Assembly: GCA_001584585.1 (NCBI GenBank)
Contig: LSYV01000062.1
Location: forward strand, 474,758-519,761
Direction: 5' to 3'
Origin: Gonium pectorale
Lineage: Eukaryota; Chlorophyta; Chlorophyceae; Chlamydomonadales; Volvocaceae
Length of the DNA: 45,004 bases
Position numbers and translations under genes: made by a program. Below are positions 22,301 through 33,096 of this stretch, one piece after another. Numbering within the stretch: position 1 is the stretch's first letter; every line of letters starts with the position of its first letter. Below the pieces are notes generated by a model. It made no database searches and was not told where the DNA came from. It saw only the letters and a list, made by a program, of their open reading frames with translations.

Positions 22301-22992
22301 CAAGGCACTTTGAGGGTCCCAACTCCTAGGGCACTATAGTGGGAACACCCCAGTCCCATCCTCCCGGTCCATGGCCCCTCTTGGGCCCTCCTCCCCGCCC
22401 CTTAGGACGGGCCCGGTCGGCGGCCGCCGGACGGGACAGCCGCTGCTGGCGCCCAGCTTGTCGTTGTTCATTCCCGTTCCCGTTCCCCTTCAACTCGCCC
22501 GCCCCCCGGCCGTTCAGGTGCAAGGCCATGTGGCTCCACGTGGCCGACTACAACCCCAACGCCATCGCCTTCTACACCTCGTACGGCTTCAGCTGCTCGC
22601 CCGAGGTGTACAAGCAGGGCGATCGGGGGCGGCACCTGCTCATGCACATGGCCCTGGAGCAGCGGGCCGGGCAGCAGGAGGCGGAGGCGACGGGGGCAGC
22701 GCACAGTGGAGGTGCGGAGGCAGCAGCATCCTCGTCATTGTCGTCGCCCGGAGGCGGCCGCGGGTTTGCGGGCGGCAGCGCCGGCGGGCGGGCGGCCAAG
22801 AAGGGCAAGGGCGGCGGCAAGGGGGCAAGCGGAGGGCGCTGCCGGGCGGCGGGGAGGATGGCGAGGAGGAGGTCGGGGCCGTCGCGGGTGCGGGGCGGCG
22901 CAGTGGTGCCCAGCCGGTGGGCGGCACGGTGTTCCGGCGGGGCGGGGCGCTGTTTGCGGCCGGGAGTGGCGCGGCGGCCCCGCGTGCGGTGA
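19341..22992 (+). CDS. GNAT N-acetyltransferase, NAA60-like, five or six exons
   Basis: Predicted to transfer acetyl from acetyl-CoA to protein N-termini or lysines. Exons: 19341-19550, 19621-19700, 20107-20227, 20790-21019, 22518-22992 (371 aa in this form). Exon 1 gives a 50-residue Leu/Glu-rich lead and then the domain start FGPLQEADLRMIKVEHR. Exon 3 gives LGAFAEQDGARVPVAFLVGE. Exon 4 gives AVWYVGVSYEYRRQGLGSGL, whose RRQGLG is the Q/RxxGxG/A acetyl-CoA site. Exon 5 gives MWLHVADYNPNAIAFYTSYGF, matching the NAA60/NAA50 strand. Odd points: the donor after exon 1 (CGG|GTCTGA) is weak. An extra exon, about 20470-20681 with SKRPRISPSLAP, could enter in frame if exon 4 starts at 20794. The Gly/Ala/Lys tail after residue ~300 is low complexity, and another frame stays open to 23189, so the C-terminus is uncertain. 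Confidence 0.72.
20396..20460. repeat. CTTGTCTTG / TGCCTTGTCTTGG tandem repeat
   Basis: Short imperfect tandem repeats built on TTGTC and GGCTGCCTTG units in intron 3 of the acetyltransferase gene. Confidence 0.75.
20505..20540 (-). repeat. Dispersed repeat B, inverted copy
   Basis: GAACCAGAAACCGGGAAGGC then AGCCTCTACGGACG is the reverse complement of the 14224 copy. It touches the optional exon of the acetyltransferase gene. Confidence 0.7.
21384..21466 (+). repeat. Dispersed repeat A, copy 1
   Basis: Begins TGTTGAAAAGGAAAACGC and ends near GAGGCAGTCGAAG. It aligns along its length with 42671-42755 with a few scattered substitutions. It lies in intron 4 of the acetyltransferase gene. Confidence 0.8.
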
Positions 22993-23933
22993 GCTCCGGG
23001 TGCAGCGTGGGCGGCAGCAGCTTGCCGGCGGCTGCGCGGCGCCGCTGGCGCGGCAGCATGTGGCCGCCGGCAGCCACACCGCGGGCGGCGGCGTTACGGC
23101 CGGGTGGCGCCGTCGGGACCACGGCCGTGGCGGGGCGGCCGGCGGCGGCGCGAGGCGGCTTGCGGGTGCTCCGCGCTGCTGCGGGTTGAGCTTGATTGGC
23201 TGGCGCGCTGTCGGGCGGGCGGGCGGGGCAGCGCCTGCGGTGCCCCGCGGCGACATGCCTGCGTTGGGCATGGGCGCATGGGCCCGGACGGTCCGTGCAC
23301 TGCGACACTGCACCGTGACGCGAGGTGTTGGGTCCGCCGACCGCTGCCCACAACGTAGCTGTCCGGGCTGTTGGGGAGGCTGGTCCGGACCCACCGCATT
23401 CTGCGGATGCGGGCAGGTGAATACCGGTATAGCGTAGGGTGCGCTCTGGTAAACATCGTGCTTTGGGTTGGATTGGCATGGTGCAATCTCACACCCCCGG
23501 CCGGACCGCACGGAGCAGGAGCCGGTGTTGGACAGCGGACAGCTATCAGGCGCTGCCGGCGCGAGCTTCCCCAACAGCTGCGGGTCAGCGGGTCAGCGCT
23601 GTGGGCTGTATACCGTGACCCCCCCCCCCGCCCCCCCGCCCTGGGCTGTTGGGGATTAGGCACGCGCGCTCTCTGCACCGGCTGTACGGCCACGGCCCAC
23701 ACGGGCTAAGCAGGTCAACGGGGGCACGGACGCAACGCAAAGATTGGGGCGGGGGCTGCAAGTGCCGAATGCGTCCGTGGCCGTCGGGAGGGCGTTCCCA
23801 AGATCGCAACACCCGCCGGTGGATTGTCCGCGCCGACGCAAGCTCGCTACGATACTGTCCCATGGTACTGATAATAGCTACAGAATTTGGTCGAGCCGCT
23901 CTGAATGCGTTGAGATGCCTCGCTGCCCTGGCG

Positions 23934-24462
23934 TTCGACGGCAACATGACGACATGCCAGCACGGAAACGCCGAGGAGCTGCGATCCGCGACAGCCGAAT
24001 TGCAGCCGTAACGTGGTCCATTCATGAAGAGATCAGATTGGGTCGGGGGCCGGGCGGGAATTCCGAAACGCTCAATTTTGTCTCCGACGCCCGCCCTTCC
24101 GGGGACGACTTGGGCCGGCTATTGCGTTCGCCGACGCATGCTATGTCCGGTTTACGGTCTTGACAATTGGAGTAATGCGTCGGTAGAGCAACAGGCGTGC
24201 GGTGGAAAGCTGCGCCGGCGCCGAACCTCCTACGCCCCCCAACCCAACCGACTGACACCGACCAGGCCCTTCGTTCAGCCGGCTTTCTGGGCTTCCCGCG
24301 TTTTGGTCGCCGAGCTGGCGTCACATTTGCCGAGCTGGCACGGGGCCCACCCGCCGTACACGTCGCTATTCGCCGCAAAGTGGGCAATCTTTGCCGTATT
24401 GCCCCCCGGGCAGGTAGTTCCCGGCCTTCCGACGCCCCGGCTATACCAACACGCCCACTCCG
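23934..24462 (+). repeat. 0.53 kb direct repeat, copy 1
   Basis: Aligns with 27135-27662. From about 24059 onward only a handful of substitutions are visible over 400 bases; the first 120 bases are more diverged. Both copies keep long open frames on both strands, an effect of high GC and recent duplication more than proof of coding. Confidence 0.9.
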
Positions 24463-24940
24463 ACGCCTGTATGCTCGTCTCCCTGGTCTGCCGTGCCTTG
24501 TACTCGGCGCCCTACATTGAACTCTGTGGAAAGGCTACAGGCTGAGAGGCGAGAAAGGGCGCAGACATTGGGACGGGGCAGACAGTCCTCCCTTGACGAG
24601 AACCCTGAAACCCTGCCCTAACTCCCCTGCTACAGCGCAGCACGGCAGCCAAGACCAATACACCGACGGCACGTGCACGAGAAGACCTGCTGCATCTGAA
24701 TACCACAGAGCAGGAAGGCGTTGCGACGAAACCAAAGAAGAAGACGAGACGGACGCCAGGACAGGAGAGAAATAGACAGGAGCACAAGGAGCAAGACAAC
24801 CCCTCCCCACACACAGCCGAACTCCAAACCAAGCCACTAACTGCACCGGCCCTCAAATGGGAGCAACACCGCAAACCACGCCAGAGCGCACAACCCCTCA
24901 AAACCACCACCTCCCTCTTTCTATGCAGGTTTCTCTTTTT

Positions 24941-25378
24941 TCACCACAAGCAACACCACGCACCCCAACTCCATACCCCAAGTCCCCAAGCACAATCACC
25001 AAACTCGGCGGGCACCCTGCGCGACCGCGTGCGTGGCCCGCAGATGACCACCCCGCCTCCCGCCTCCTGCTGCAAATCGAAAGCCTTCTGGAGGTCCATA
25101 GCCGTCCCCGCCAATGCTCCATGGGCCACCGCCGACAGCGTGTCGGACTGGCCGGTCTGTACTGCAATGTCTCGCCAGTACTGCAGGAGTGCAGGTCCGG
25201 CCGCAGATAGGCAAGCACAAGGTCCCTCCCGGCCTGCTACAAGTACACCGGAAGGGTGGCTCGCAGCTCCCACACGCCACATCGCCTGTTGCGCCTGTTG
25301 CTTCCACGGATTGCGGCGAGGCCCGGGAGGGTCTGGAGGGCCTCGTGCAGCCGCAGCTGCCATTACCGGTACCTGCAT
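24941..25378 (-). CDS. Hypothetical ORF between the direct repeats
   Basis: An ATG-started open frame of 145 codons on the minus strand. Its middle part (ALLQYWRDIAVQTGQSDTLS, then AVAHGALAGTAMDLQKAFDL) reads like ordinary globular protein, while the ends are low complexity. No family is recognised, no splice partner is clear, and it sits in repeat-rich DNA. It could be a decayed mobile-element gene or chance. Confidence 0.2.
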   Translation of the reverse strand: MQVPVMAAAAARGPPDPPGPRRNPWKQQAQQAMWRVGAASHPSGVLVAGREGPCACLSAAGPALLQYWRDIAVQTGQSDTLSAVAHGALAGTAMDLQKAFDLQQEAGGGVVICGPRTRSRRVPAEFGDCAWGLGVWSWGAWCCLW

Positions 25379-26035
25379 GAGCCCGGGACGGCACCGTAGT
25401 CGTCACTGTCCGTGTTGCTGCCTGCTACTGGAGACCACCGCGCTGCCGGGCACCCGGCGAGGTGCCGGCGCTGCTCCTTGACGTCCGGTCCCGCCCAACA
25501 GAAACCTGGACCGCAGCCCAGGTGCGCTGTCACCGCCTGCGGCAGAGCGTTTGCGTGCGTGGGCCGCAGAGGGTGCCTCGGCCGGCCGCCGGCCCCGCAC
25601 CGGGTCAATGTCCATGCGTGGAGGCCCTCCTGGCGCTTGCCCAGGGCCACCTGCCACCGGTGCTGGCGACCCCGCGACCATACCGGGCGGTGGGAGGGCG
25701 GTGGGTCCGGACGGTGGCGGACACGATGGTGGGAGGATGGCCGCCTGGGCTGCTCCGCCTGCCTTGGTGGCTGTGGCGCTTGCGGGTGCTGCCGCTGCTG
25801 CCGCTGACGGTACTGCGACGGAGGTGTCGCCCTATCTGGCAACGCCGCACCTTCGGATGTGCCCTGACCGTACCCTACCCTACCGCAGTTTTCTTTTTCC
25901 GTCGTTATCACTAGGTGGAAAGGGTTGCATTAGAAAGGCCACAGACAAACCGGAGGGACAAACAGCCCTCCCGCGAAGAGAACCACCGAGCCCCTGTCAC
26001 CGTGTTGTGCGGATGCGAGCGGGTGAACACACTGT

Positions 26036-26083
26036 GCTCACGTTCGTGCTTACGCTCGTCGTATGCATCGTTTCATTTCAACA
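26036..26083 (-). repeat. Dispersed repeat A, diverged partial copy
   Basis: The reverse complement reads TGTTGAAATGAAACGATGCA and then ACGACGAGCGTAAGC, matching the 5' half of the copies at 21384 and 42671. Confidence 0.65.
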
Positions 26084-26314
26084 CTGTGCTCACCTTTGGG
26101 CAGCTGGCCTCCTTGTGCTCAGGGGGATAGATAGGTTCTGTTGAACACCGTGCGGACAACAGCTTTGGGTCGGGTTGTCATCCCTCCGCCGCACACCACG
26201 CCCCGGCCGGCGGCCCCACAACAGCACGCAGCAACGCGTGTAGGGGGCGGGACGAACGTCACATGTCTTGCTCTGTACCCGCCCGCCCTATTGGAAACGT
26301 CGCGCCTTCGGGCG

Positions 26315-26367
26315 TGTATGGCCGTAGAGGCGGGCTCCCTCCTTCTCTGCAGGTTCTCTTTTTTTAG
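26315..26367 (+). repeat. Dispersed repeat B, copy 3
   Basis: TATGGCCGTAGAGGCGGGCT, then CTCTGCAGGTTCTCTTTTTTTAGG; same order of blocks as the 14224 copy, more diverged in the middle. Confidence 0.6.
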
Positions 26368-27134
26368 GCGCCCATCCGCCGATGCCAGCTGTTATTTATT
26401 ACAGACGCAGCTGTGAGCTGCCCTAACAGCTACCCTACAGCTGCCCTAACAGTGCTGTGCGGCTGCAGACGCCAAAGCCTCCGAGTGGGGGCTTGGACAC
26501 AACGCAGATGGTAGGATGGGTATACAAGGCACTGACCACCTGATGGTTGGCCGTTGCATTCGTGGTTGCATTCGCACGAGGCGTGGAAGGAGGGGCCGAT
26601 GGAGAACTGGTGCGGCCATGGGAACGTAGTTAGTCGCATCAGCTGGTCGACAGAGCTGTTGTTGGCGTGACAGCTGGGGGGCGCCAGGTACCTCAGCGAG
26701 GATGTACGTGGCAAGGTGGCTGCTGGACCAGTGGCCAGCGTTGCACCTTAGCGGGTTACGTGCATGTAGGCGGGAAAGGGGAAGTGCGATAAATTTGTAA
26801 ACCGTAGTTGGGGGGAGTGCAATCGATGTATAAACGAACATTCACAAGTGGGACGCAACCCTGGCCGGGTAACCCCAGAGCGGTGGCACGCCCGCACCTG
26901 GGGCTGTGAGCTTCTGGTGCTGATGTTCGTTTGGAATTCTGAATGCTTGCGAGTCCCGAGTATTTCCATGGGCGCCGGACAGCCACCCGTTGGGTGTGAA
27001 TGGGAACCCCTCAGGGTGCCCGGGGCCTGCGCACGCCTCAAACCCCTACAACGCTACGTCCCCGACAGCTAGAAGGGTTAGTTGAGACGCCCTGAGCGCG
27101 TTCATGGGCCTCGCTGTTCTGGCGACTCCTTGTC

Positions 27135-27662
27135 TTCGACGGCAACATGACGACATGCCAGCGCGGAAACGCCGAGGAGCTGCAATCCGCGACGGCTGAA
27201 TAGCAGCCGTAGTATGGTCCATGCAGATAGAGGTCACACTGGGTCGGGGGTCACGCGGGAATTCCGAAACGCTCAATTTTGTCTCCGACGCCCGCCCTTC
27301 CGGGGACGACTTGGGCCGGCTATTGCGTTCGCCGACGCATGCTGTTACCGGTTTACGGTCTTGACAATTGGAGTAATGCGCCGGTAGAGCAACAGGCGTG
27401 CGGTGGAAAGCTGCGCCGGCGCCGAACCTCCTACGCCCCCCAACCCAACCGACTGACACCGACCAGGCCCTTCGTTCGGCCGGCTTTCTGGGCTTCCCGC
27501 GTTTTGGTCGCCGAGCTGGCGTCACATTTGCCGAGCTGGCACGGGGCCCACCCGCCGTACACGTCGCTATTCGCCGCAAAGTGGGCAATCTTTGCCGTAT
27601 TGCCCCCCGGGCAGGTAGCTCCCGGCCTTCCGACGCCCCGGCTTTACCAACACGCCCACTCC
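27135..27662 (+). repeat. 0.53 kb direct repeat, copy 2
   Basis: Near-identical second copy of 23934-24462 in the same orientation. It ends 108 bases before the ATG of the next gene, so it forms most of that gene's upstream region. Confidence 0.9.
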
Positions 27663-27770
27663 AAACACGCTATAGGCCTACAATTTTGAATTAGCTGCTT
27701 AGCAACGCGAGCCAGGCATAAAACGCACGGTGTCCCGGTCCCGACTTCTTTCCGAAACGCCCATTCTCGT

Positions 27771-29263
27771 ATGGCCACCACCGGCCTGCCCCTGCCCTGT
27801 GTTCTGGGCTGCACAGCCGACGTAGAAGGAGCAGCCTGTGCGCTGCTGCAGTCGTGCGGCCTGGAGTCGAGCCCGAAGCAAAGACGTTGGTTCTCAGTTC
27901 TGGCGGAGCTGCAGACCAGCACCGACACTAGCAACGGCCTTAATGACGACGTGGAGACGGTGGCACGCCTGCTGCGGGAGGCGCTGCAGTGCGTTCAAAG
28001 CGACGAACAGTGGAATTGCTCGGGAATTGCGCAAATGCTGCAGCGGTGAGCCGGACTCCACAATTCTCTGTATCGAAAAGGTTTCGTCCAGCCGCTGAAG
28101 TGCGTAGGCTGACCCTGCTGCGGCCGCGACCTTTCCGGTGCAGGGCGCTCGAAATGTCCGAGCGCGGCTGCGTCCAATCCGCCCGGAAAGCCGCTGTGGG
28201 CTTGCTTGACTTCCACAAGATGGTGGAGAAGTACCGGCAAGTCGTGGCGTCGCGGACCAAGTCCTCGAGTAGCGGCCACTCTACCGGTTCAGGTGGGCCG
28301 GGCTTTCGCGGCTCCCCCGCTCCAATTGCCTGTTGCATTCAGGGCTCATGGAGGCCTGCGGAGGCGGTTGCAACCCGACATGACCCTCAGTCTCTGGAAG
28401 CCCGTTGCACTTTTCATGGCGTTATCGACTGCGCGCTTTCAGCAGACGCAGCCGCTCCCCAGCGCGCTTAGCGCGCTTGATAGCGAACAATTGCAATAAT
28501 AGTTTTGGGCAATCGTGGTCGAGCTCCGCCGCAGGCAGTGTGTGTCGGCGCAATCGCACCTGCAGTCGGTTTCCGAAACTCGCCGACGCCCTCCCCCACA
28601 GGCAAGCGCCAGAACAGCGAGGAGCTGGACTCAGAGACTTCGGAGGACGCGTCGGGGCCTCTAAAGCGCCAGCGGACCAGCGGTGTGGAGGACCTCGGCG
28701 CGGGCGCTTCGGACGCCGACATCATCATCACAGCCTCCGCCCCCGCCCCCGCACCTGTGTCCGGCGAACCCAGCCTGCCCCTGCGGACCAACTCTGCAGA
28801 GTTTGCAGTGCCGCACCTCCCAGCCAAGAAGTCCCCGCACGCTGCAGCCCCCGGGCAACCCGCCCCCCACGCGCACGCTGGCCCCGAGCCCGCCAGCGCG
28901 CCCGCGGCGCCCGCGTCCGTGGTCTGGACCGGCTGCGTGCGGCAGCCCAACCCCAACGGCCGCGACCTGGTCTTCTGCCGGCTCAGCATCCCGCTCCCCG
29001 CCGAGTGCGTGGCGGAGCTGTCCCAGGGCCCGGACATGGAGGTCTCCCAGCTGGCCCCCCGCCGCGGCGTCAAGCTCGGGCGGCACCGCGTGTGCAAGTG
29101 TACACTGCTGGACGCCACCCCCGCCCAGTTGACCAAGCTCAAATCCATGGCCCAGAACGAGCTGGTCGCGCTGGCACCCCTGGAGCGCCACGGCCTCATA
29201 CTGGTGCCGTACCTGGACAACGCCGGCGGCGTGCGCATGGTCTGCTTCTGCCTCACGCTCTAG
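27771..29263 (+). CDS. Unknown protein with possible SPOC-like C-terminal domain, three exons
   Basis: Exons 27771-28045, 28144-28292 and 28602-29263 join in phase to give 361 aa; a donor at 28286 is an alternative end of exon 2. The N-terminal 140 residues are predicted mostly helical (DDVETVARLLREALQCVQSD, then ARKAAVGLLDFHKMVEKYRQ). A Ser/Glu-rich and Pro/Ala-rich linker follows, with a basic NLS-like GPLKRQRTSG. The last 110 residues begin VVWTGCVRQPN and end GLILVPYLDNAGGVRMVCFC before a two-residue terminus. A Trp-Gly opening strand and a closing strand after a PYL motif suggest a SPOC fold, known from RNA-processing and transcription factors; this is a pattern judgement, not a firm match. 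CATAAAACG (27718-27726) may act as TATA box. A nuclear role is inference. Confidence 0.6.
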
Positions 29264-32200
29264 CGCCCGAACGCGGGAACGGCGCCCGCCCTCGCCCGGA
29301 CTGGGGCGAGGGAGGGGTTTGGTGCCACGGCACCAGCGCGAGCGCATCCCGCCGCAGGGCCGGTGCGCGTGGGCACGCAGCCTGCCGTCACCTGTGCGGT
29401 CTGCGGACGAACGAGCGCTTGCGGCGTCGCCGCCCCCTGCGGCCCCCAGCTGTCCGCACGGGGGCGATGTGCGTAAACGGCACCTGTCCTAATACGTGTA
29501 CTTGATCCCCGGGTCTGGGACCGGGCAGCAGCAGCCGGCCAGCCAGGCAGGCAGGCAGCCAGGCAGGGAGCGGCCTTGAGCGGCGCTCTGCGCTCTCCCA
29601 AACGAACTTGTAGGCGGTGCTTGTCCGCTGCCGTTTTTTCCCCTGGGGCAGAGGGGATGGTTTCGGGGCAAGGTTAGGTTTGAATGGACAGATGGATGGA
29701 TGGTGTCGAGGGTGTTATCTCTCTGTGGTTTAGGATGCGGCTCATATGTATCGACGAGTCGATGACGGCGGCCTCGTGGTCCCAGTGTCGTTGCTTGGCT
29801 GCATGCGAAGGGGCTCGGGGGTGGGCAAGCCCGCCCGCCCGCCCCATGGGGCGCGTGACTCGGCCTCTCGCACCATTGACTCGGCACCGCGCCGATCCGT
29901 ACCAGACGCGTATCGCTTTCATGAAGAGGAGGTGAGGTGGTTTCTTTTCCGTGTTGCCGTCGTATCGGTTGGTCAAGATGAGTGACATCTGTGTAGGTTT
30001 GGATTCCTAGTCGGTGAGCCGAGGGTTTTCGCGGACAGGACAGGATTGTGGCACAAGAGGAGCGGGTTATCATTTTATTGGGCAGGCAAGATTCGGTTGC
30101 ATGCAGGGTTGAAGAGTCGCGGCCTCCCTGTGAGGTCGGGGCGGCTGTACAGACTGTGTAGGAGGAGGCGGGCGGACGAGTCGTGTTGAGGAGAGGCATG
30201 AAGGGAACGAGTGACGGTGCGGTGCCCAGGCGTTTTAGGTTTTCGTGTGTCGGTTTGCCGTCGGGTGGGTGGCGCGCCGCCCTCCAAAGCGGCCCCTCCT
30301 CAGATTGAGATTGCTTTGTGGTGCTCATGACGCTTCCACTTAGGACCCTGTACTTGCCCCATATCCATGCGTGCCGCGGGGCGTCCTGGCACGAAGCCCT
30401 CCCCGATCGGGAGCGGACTGTGGTTCGGGTTCTCCGGCTCCGCCTTCCTCCAATTTTGGCCCCGCCTGGAGGCAATTTACGCGGCCCAGTCCAGTCGGAA
30501 TATGTGGGAGGTTGTCAATGGCGGATCGCTGATCTCCCAAAAGAAGGAGCGCACCATAGGTTACAAAAAGTTATGTTGGTATCCGAGCGTTGTTAATCCC
30601 AAGTGTCCCCACATGAGTACGAGTGTTGCTGCTGCTGCTTAGCGTTGGATTTAGGGTCGGCCTCCTGTATGCATTCGACGTGGAAAGGAATGATGCGCGA
30701 ATGGGCGAGTGCGCGCCTCCTCCCCCCCGACCGTGCCAGCTGCCGCCCCGAGGTTTCCTGTGCCCGGGTGGTGGCGGCGGGGGGTGTGATGCCGGCGCAG
30801 TGCGGCTCCCCGAGGCATCGCGCATACCTTTGTCCCGCATCGCCCCGGGCCCCCGCGCCCGCGTGCACCCACTTTTATAACCAATACGGTTGCGCACACA
30901 CACACGCACACACAATTATATGATTACACGTTCACGTCGGGACTTTGAACGGAATTCCAGGTTTCTTTTGGGACGATGGGGCGCCGCCGTACGCGCTGCG
31001 CCGTACTGCGCGAGCTGCCATCTCTGCTGCTGTTTGGTCCGTGTGCGTTGGGCGGCTGGCGCGGCCGAGCTGCGCCTGTGCTCAGCGCCTGACCCGTGGG
31101 ACTGGCGGGCGTGTATGTGCGCCTTTTTTTCTGCAAAGGCGGCTTTGGCTTTTTGACCTCGATTTGACGCCACTGCACACGGACTACGGACGGACTGGCG
31201 ACCAAACTCGGGGACGCACAGCCATGTGCGCCGCGAGTCATTTTTGGTGCCGTGAGCCCCCAATATGCCAATCCCGCCCGCGAATCAGCGATTCGTGCGG
31301 CCCTGTAATCCTCTCTCGCCGCCGAGCCTGGGTCCCGTCGCCTGGCGCCCCTCCTAATCACCGCTCACCGTTCCCACACGAGAGACGTGACCAGCGACGC
31401 AGGAGCGCGATGCAGCTGGGTGTGGGGTTGGCGTCTCCCTACGGTGCCGCGGGTGCCTACCAAAAGCACATTGCAGTGGTTGCCTTCCCCCGTTTCTGTT
31501 TCTTTATTGCCGACCAGGCCTGGAATGTGTGAGGATCCAGCCGGTCCCAGGTACACATAGGGGACCGCATGCCTGGGACTTGGTGCACGAGTTTCACGGC
31601 ATGAGGGGGAAGAGCGCAAGGCAAAGAGCGCATTACAGCCTTGCCGACTTGTTGTTGCTGACCGCACACCGCGGCCCACAGGCCGCTCTGCCAATCCCCA
31701 CAGAGCAGGGCAAAGCCCGCGCGCACAGCCCCGCAGCACCGACGCCCGCACGGCCGACCGGCAGGGCCACCAATCAGCCGGCCGGGCTCTTTGTACCGGT
31801 AATCTCGCCGCCCCGGGCTCCGTCCGATCGTTTGCAAAGCGCGCCGCCACCATGTTCCGCGGTCTCACTCACAACCTCTCTCTCCCTCTCCCTCTCTCCC
31901 TTATACTCTTGCTGTACCGGGCCGCGCACAGAGGAGGTGCCGCGCGCCCGCGCCGGCAGCGCCGCCGGCGCCCGGCCGCACCCGCCCACAATGGCAACGG
32001 CGCCCCCCTCCCCTCCCCCCCCCGTGCACCATCAACAGCACCCAAACGGCGGCGGCGGCGGCCGTCTTCAAGCCGCGGGGGGCGGGGGCGCAGCACGTGC
32101 GCCGCCAGGCATCGCATACGCCCCGCGCCCCGCCGCCCGCTCGCTGCCCAGCCCACAACCGCGAGGGTGCCGCGTCCCCGCGGCTCGGCTCGCAGCGCCC

Positions 32201-33096
32201 GTCCCAACTCCGGGGGGGAGGGGTAGAAGGCGTTCTCCCAACCCCGGGGGGGGGATGGAAGGCATTCTCCCAACTCCCGGGGGGGGGGGAGGGTGTTCGC
32301 CGCCTTTGGCAGCCGCGGCCAAAACAGAGCACAGCGCGGTCACGAGCGTGTCCAAATGTCCGTTGCCGGGGACCAAAGCGGGCAGGCAGGCACACAGGGC
32401 CCAGGGCAAATGGGCAAAGTAACGGACGCATCCCGCCGCGAACACTCCCGAGTGGCACACCAAACCGCGGACAGCAGCGGGATGGGGCCCTCCCTCGCCC
32501 CCCACCCTCCAAACTGCGCGGCCCCCCAACCGGCGCACAGCCCCGCTGCGTGATGAAATGCATCGATACCCGCTCTTCCCCCCCACAAACAACAGCCTCT
32601 GCTCACACCGGATTAAGCCAACCAAACAAATGAGGTATTGCGACCCCAAACCGCACACGTCCAAGATACGATACAAGTACTGCGCCACGCGCCAAGCCGC
32701 GCTGACCAGAAATGCGGCCGCCGGCGAACCCGGGGGCTGTCCCGAGCCACTCCCAAGAGCCGGGGCCCGGAGCTCATACCTCTCCAGACGGCTCCGGCCA
32801 CAGCCCACCCCCCACAGAAGCTGTTCCATCGACAGTCGCCCACATTCCGCAGGGGCGATGGTCAGCAGCTCCCCTTGACGGATTTTCGCCCCCTGCTTAG
32901 CCGAGCGACAACCCCTCACCCACACGGACGCTCCCGAGCTAGGGCAGGTGCTTTGGGGAGGGGCTGCGTCACAGCCCCGTGACCGCCAGAAGGGGCAGAG
33001 GGTGCCTTTTTATCGCTTGGGAGCCCCCCACCCACTCGCCCGGGTGGGGACCTCCTCCCGTCTGCCAGAGAGCAGCGGCTGCCCCTCCCCTCCCCC
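29264..33096. other. 3.8 kb without a recognised gene between convergent genes
   Basis: Lies between the 3' ends of the possible SPOC gene and the DUF1995 gene. It holds GC-driven ORFs on both strands, a CA-rich microsatellite (30893-30913), a pyrimidine repeat B copy (about 31480-31507), a CT tract (31876-31905) and G-rich repeat units (32210-32292). No conserved protein or RNA gene was recognised. Confidence 0.5.
32210..32292. repeat. G-run tandem units
   Basis: Three runs of 6-10 G alternate with the related units GTAGAAGGCGTTCTCCCAAC and GGAAGGCATTCTCCCAACTC. The spacer is similar to repeat C found at 33252 and 35726. Confidence 0.7.

Larger units (their letters stand above)
22993..27770. 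other. 4.8 kb repeat-rich region without a recognised gene
   Basis: Contains a possible extended acetyltransferase tail (to 23189), two direct copies of a 0.53 kb block (23934-24462 and 27135-27662), a purine/C-biased stretch on the plus strand (24540-25010), copies of dispersed repeats A and B, and short CTAACAGCTACC-type tandem units near 26410-26450. ORFs here match nothing I recognise. Confidence 0.6.

Noticed and set aside
24180..24200. tRNA-like GGTAGAGCAAC in the direct repeats
   Set aside because: Only a D-arm-like word is present; no matching acceptor stem, anticodon arm or T-arm could be placed around it.
32068..32925. 285-codon minus-strand ORF with a hydrophobic stretch (LYRILDVCGLGSQYLICLVG)
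   Set aside because: Its last third is translated G-run tandem repeat, no motif or exon signals are visible, and ORFs this long are common by chance at this GC content.
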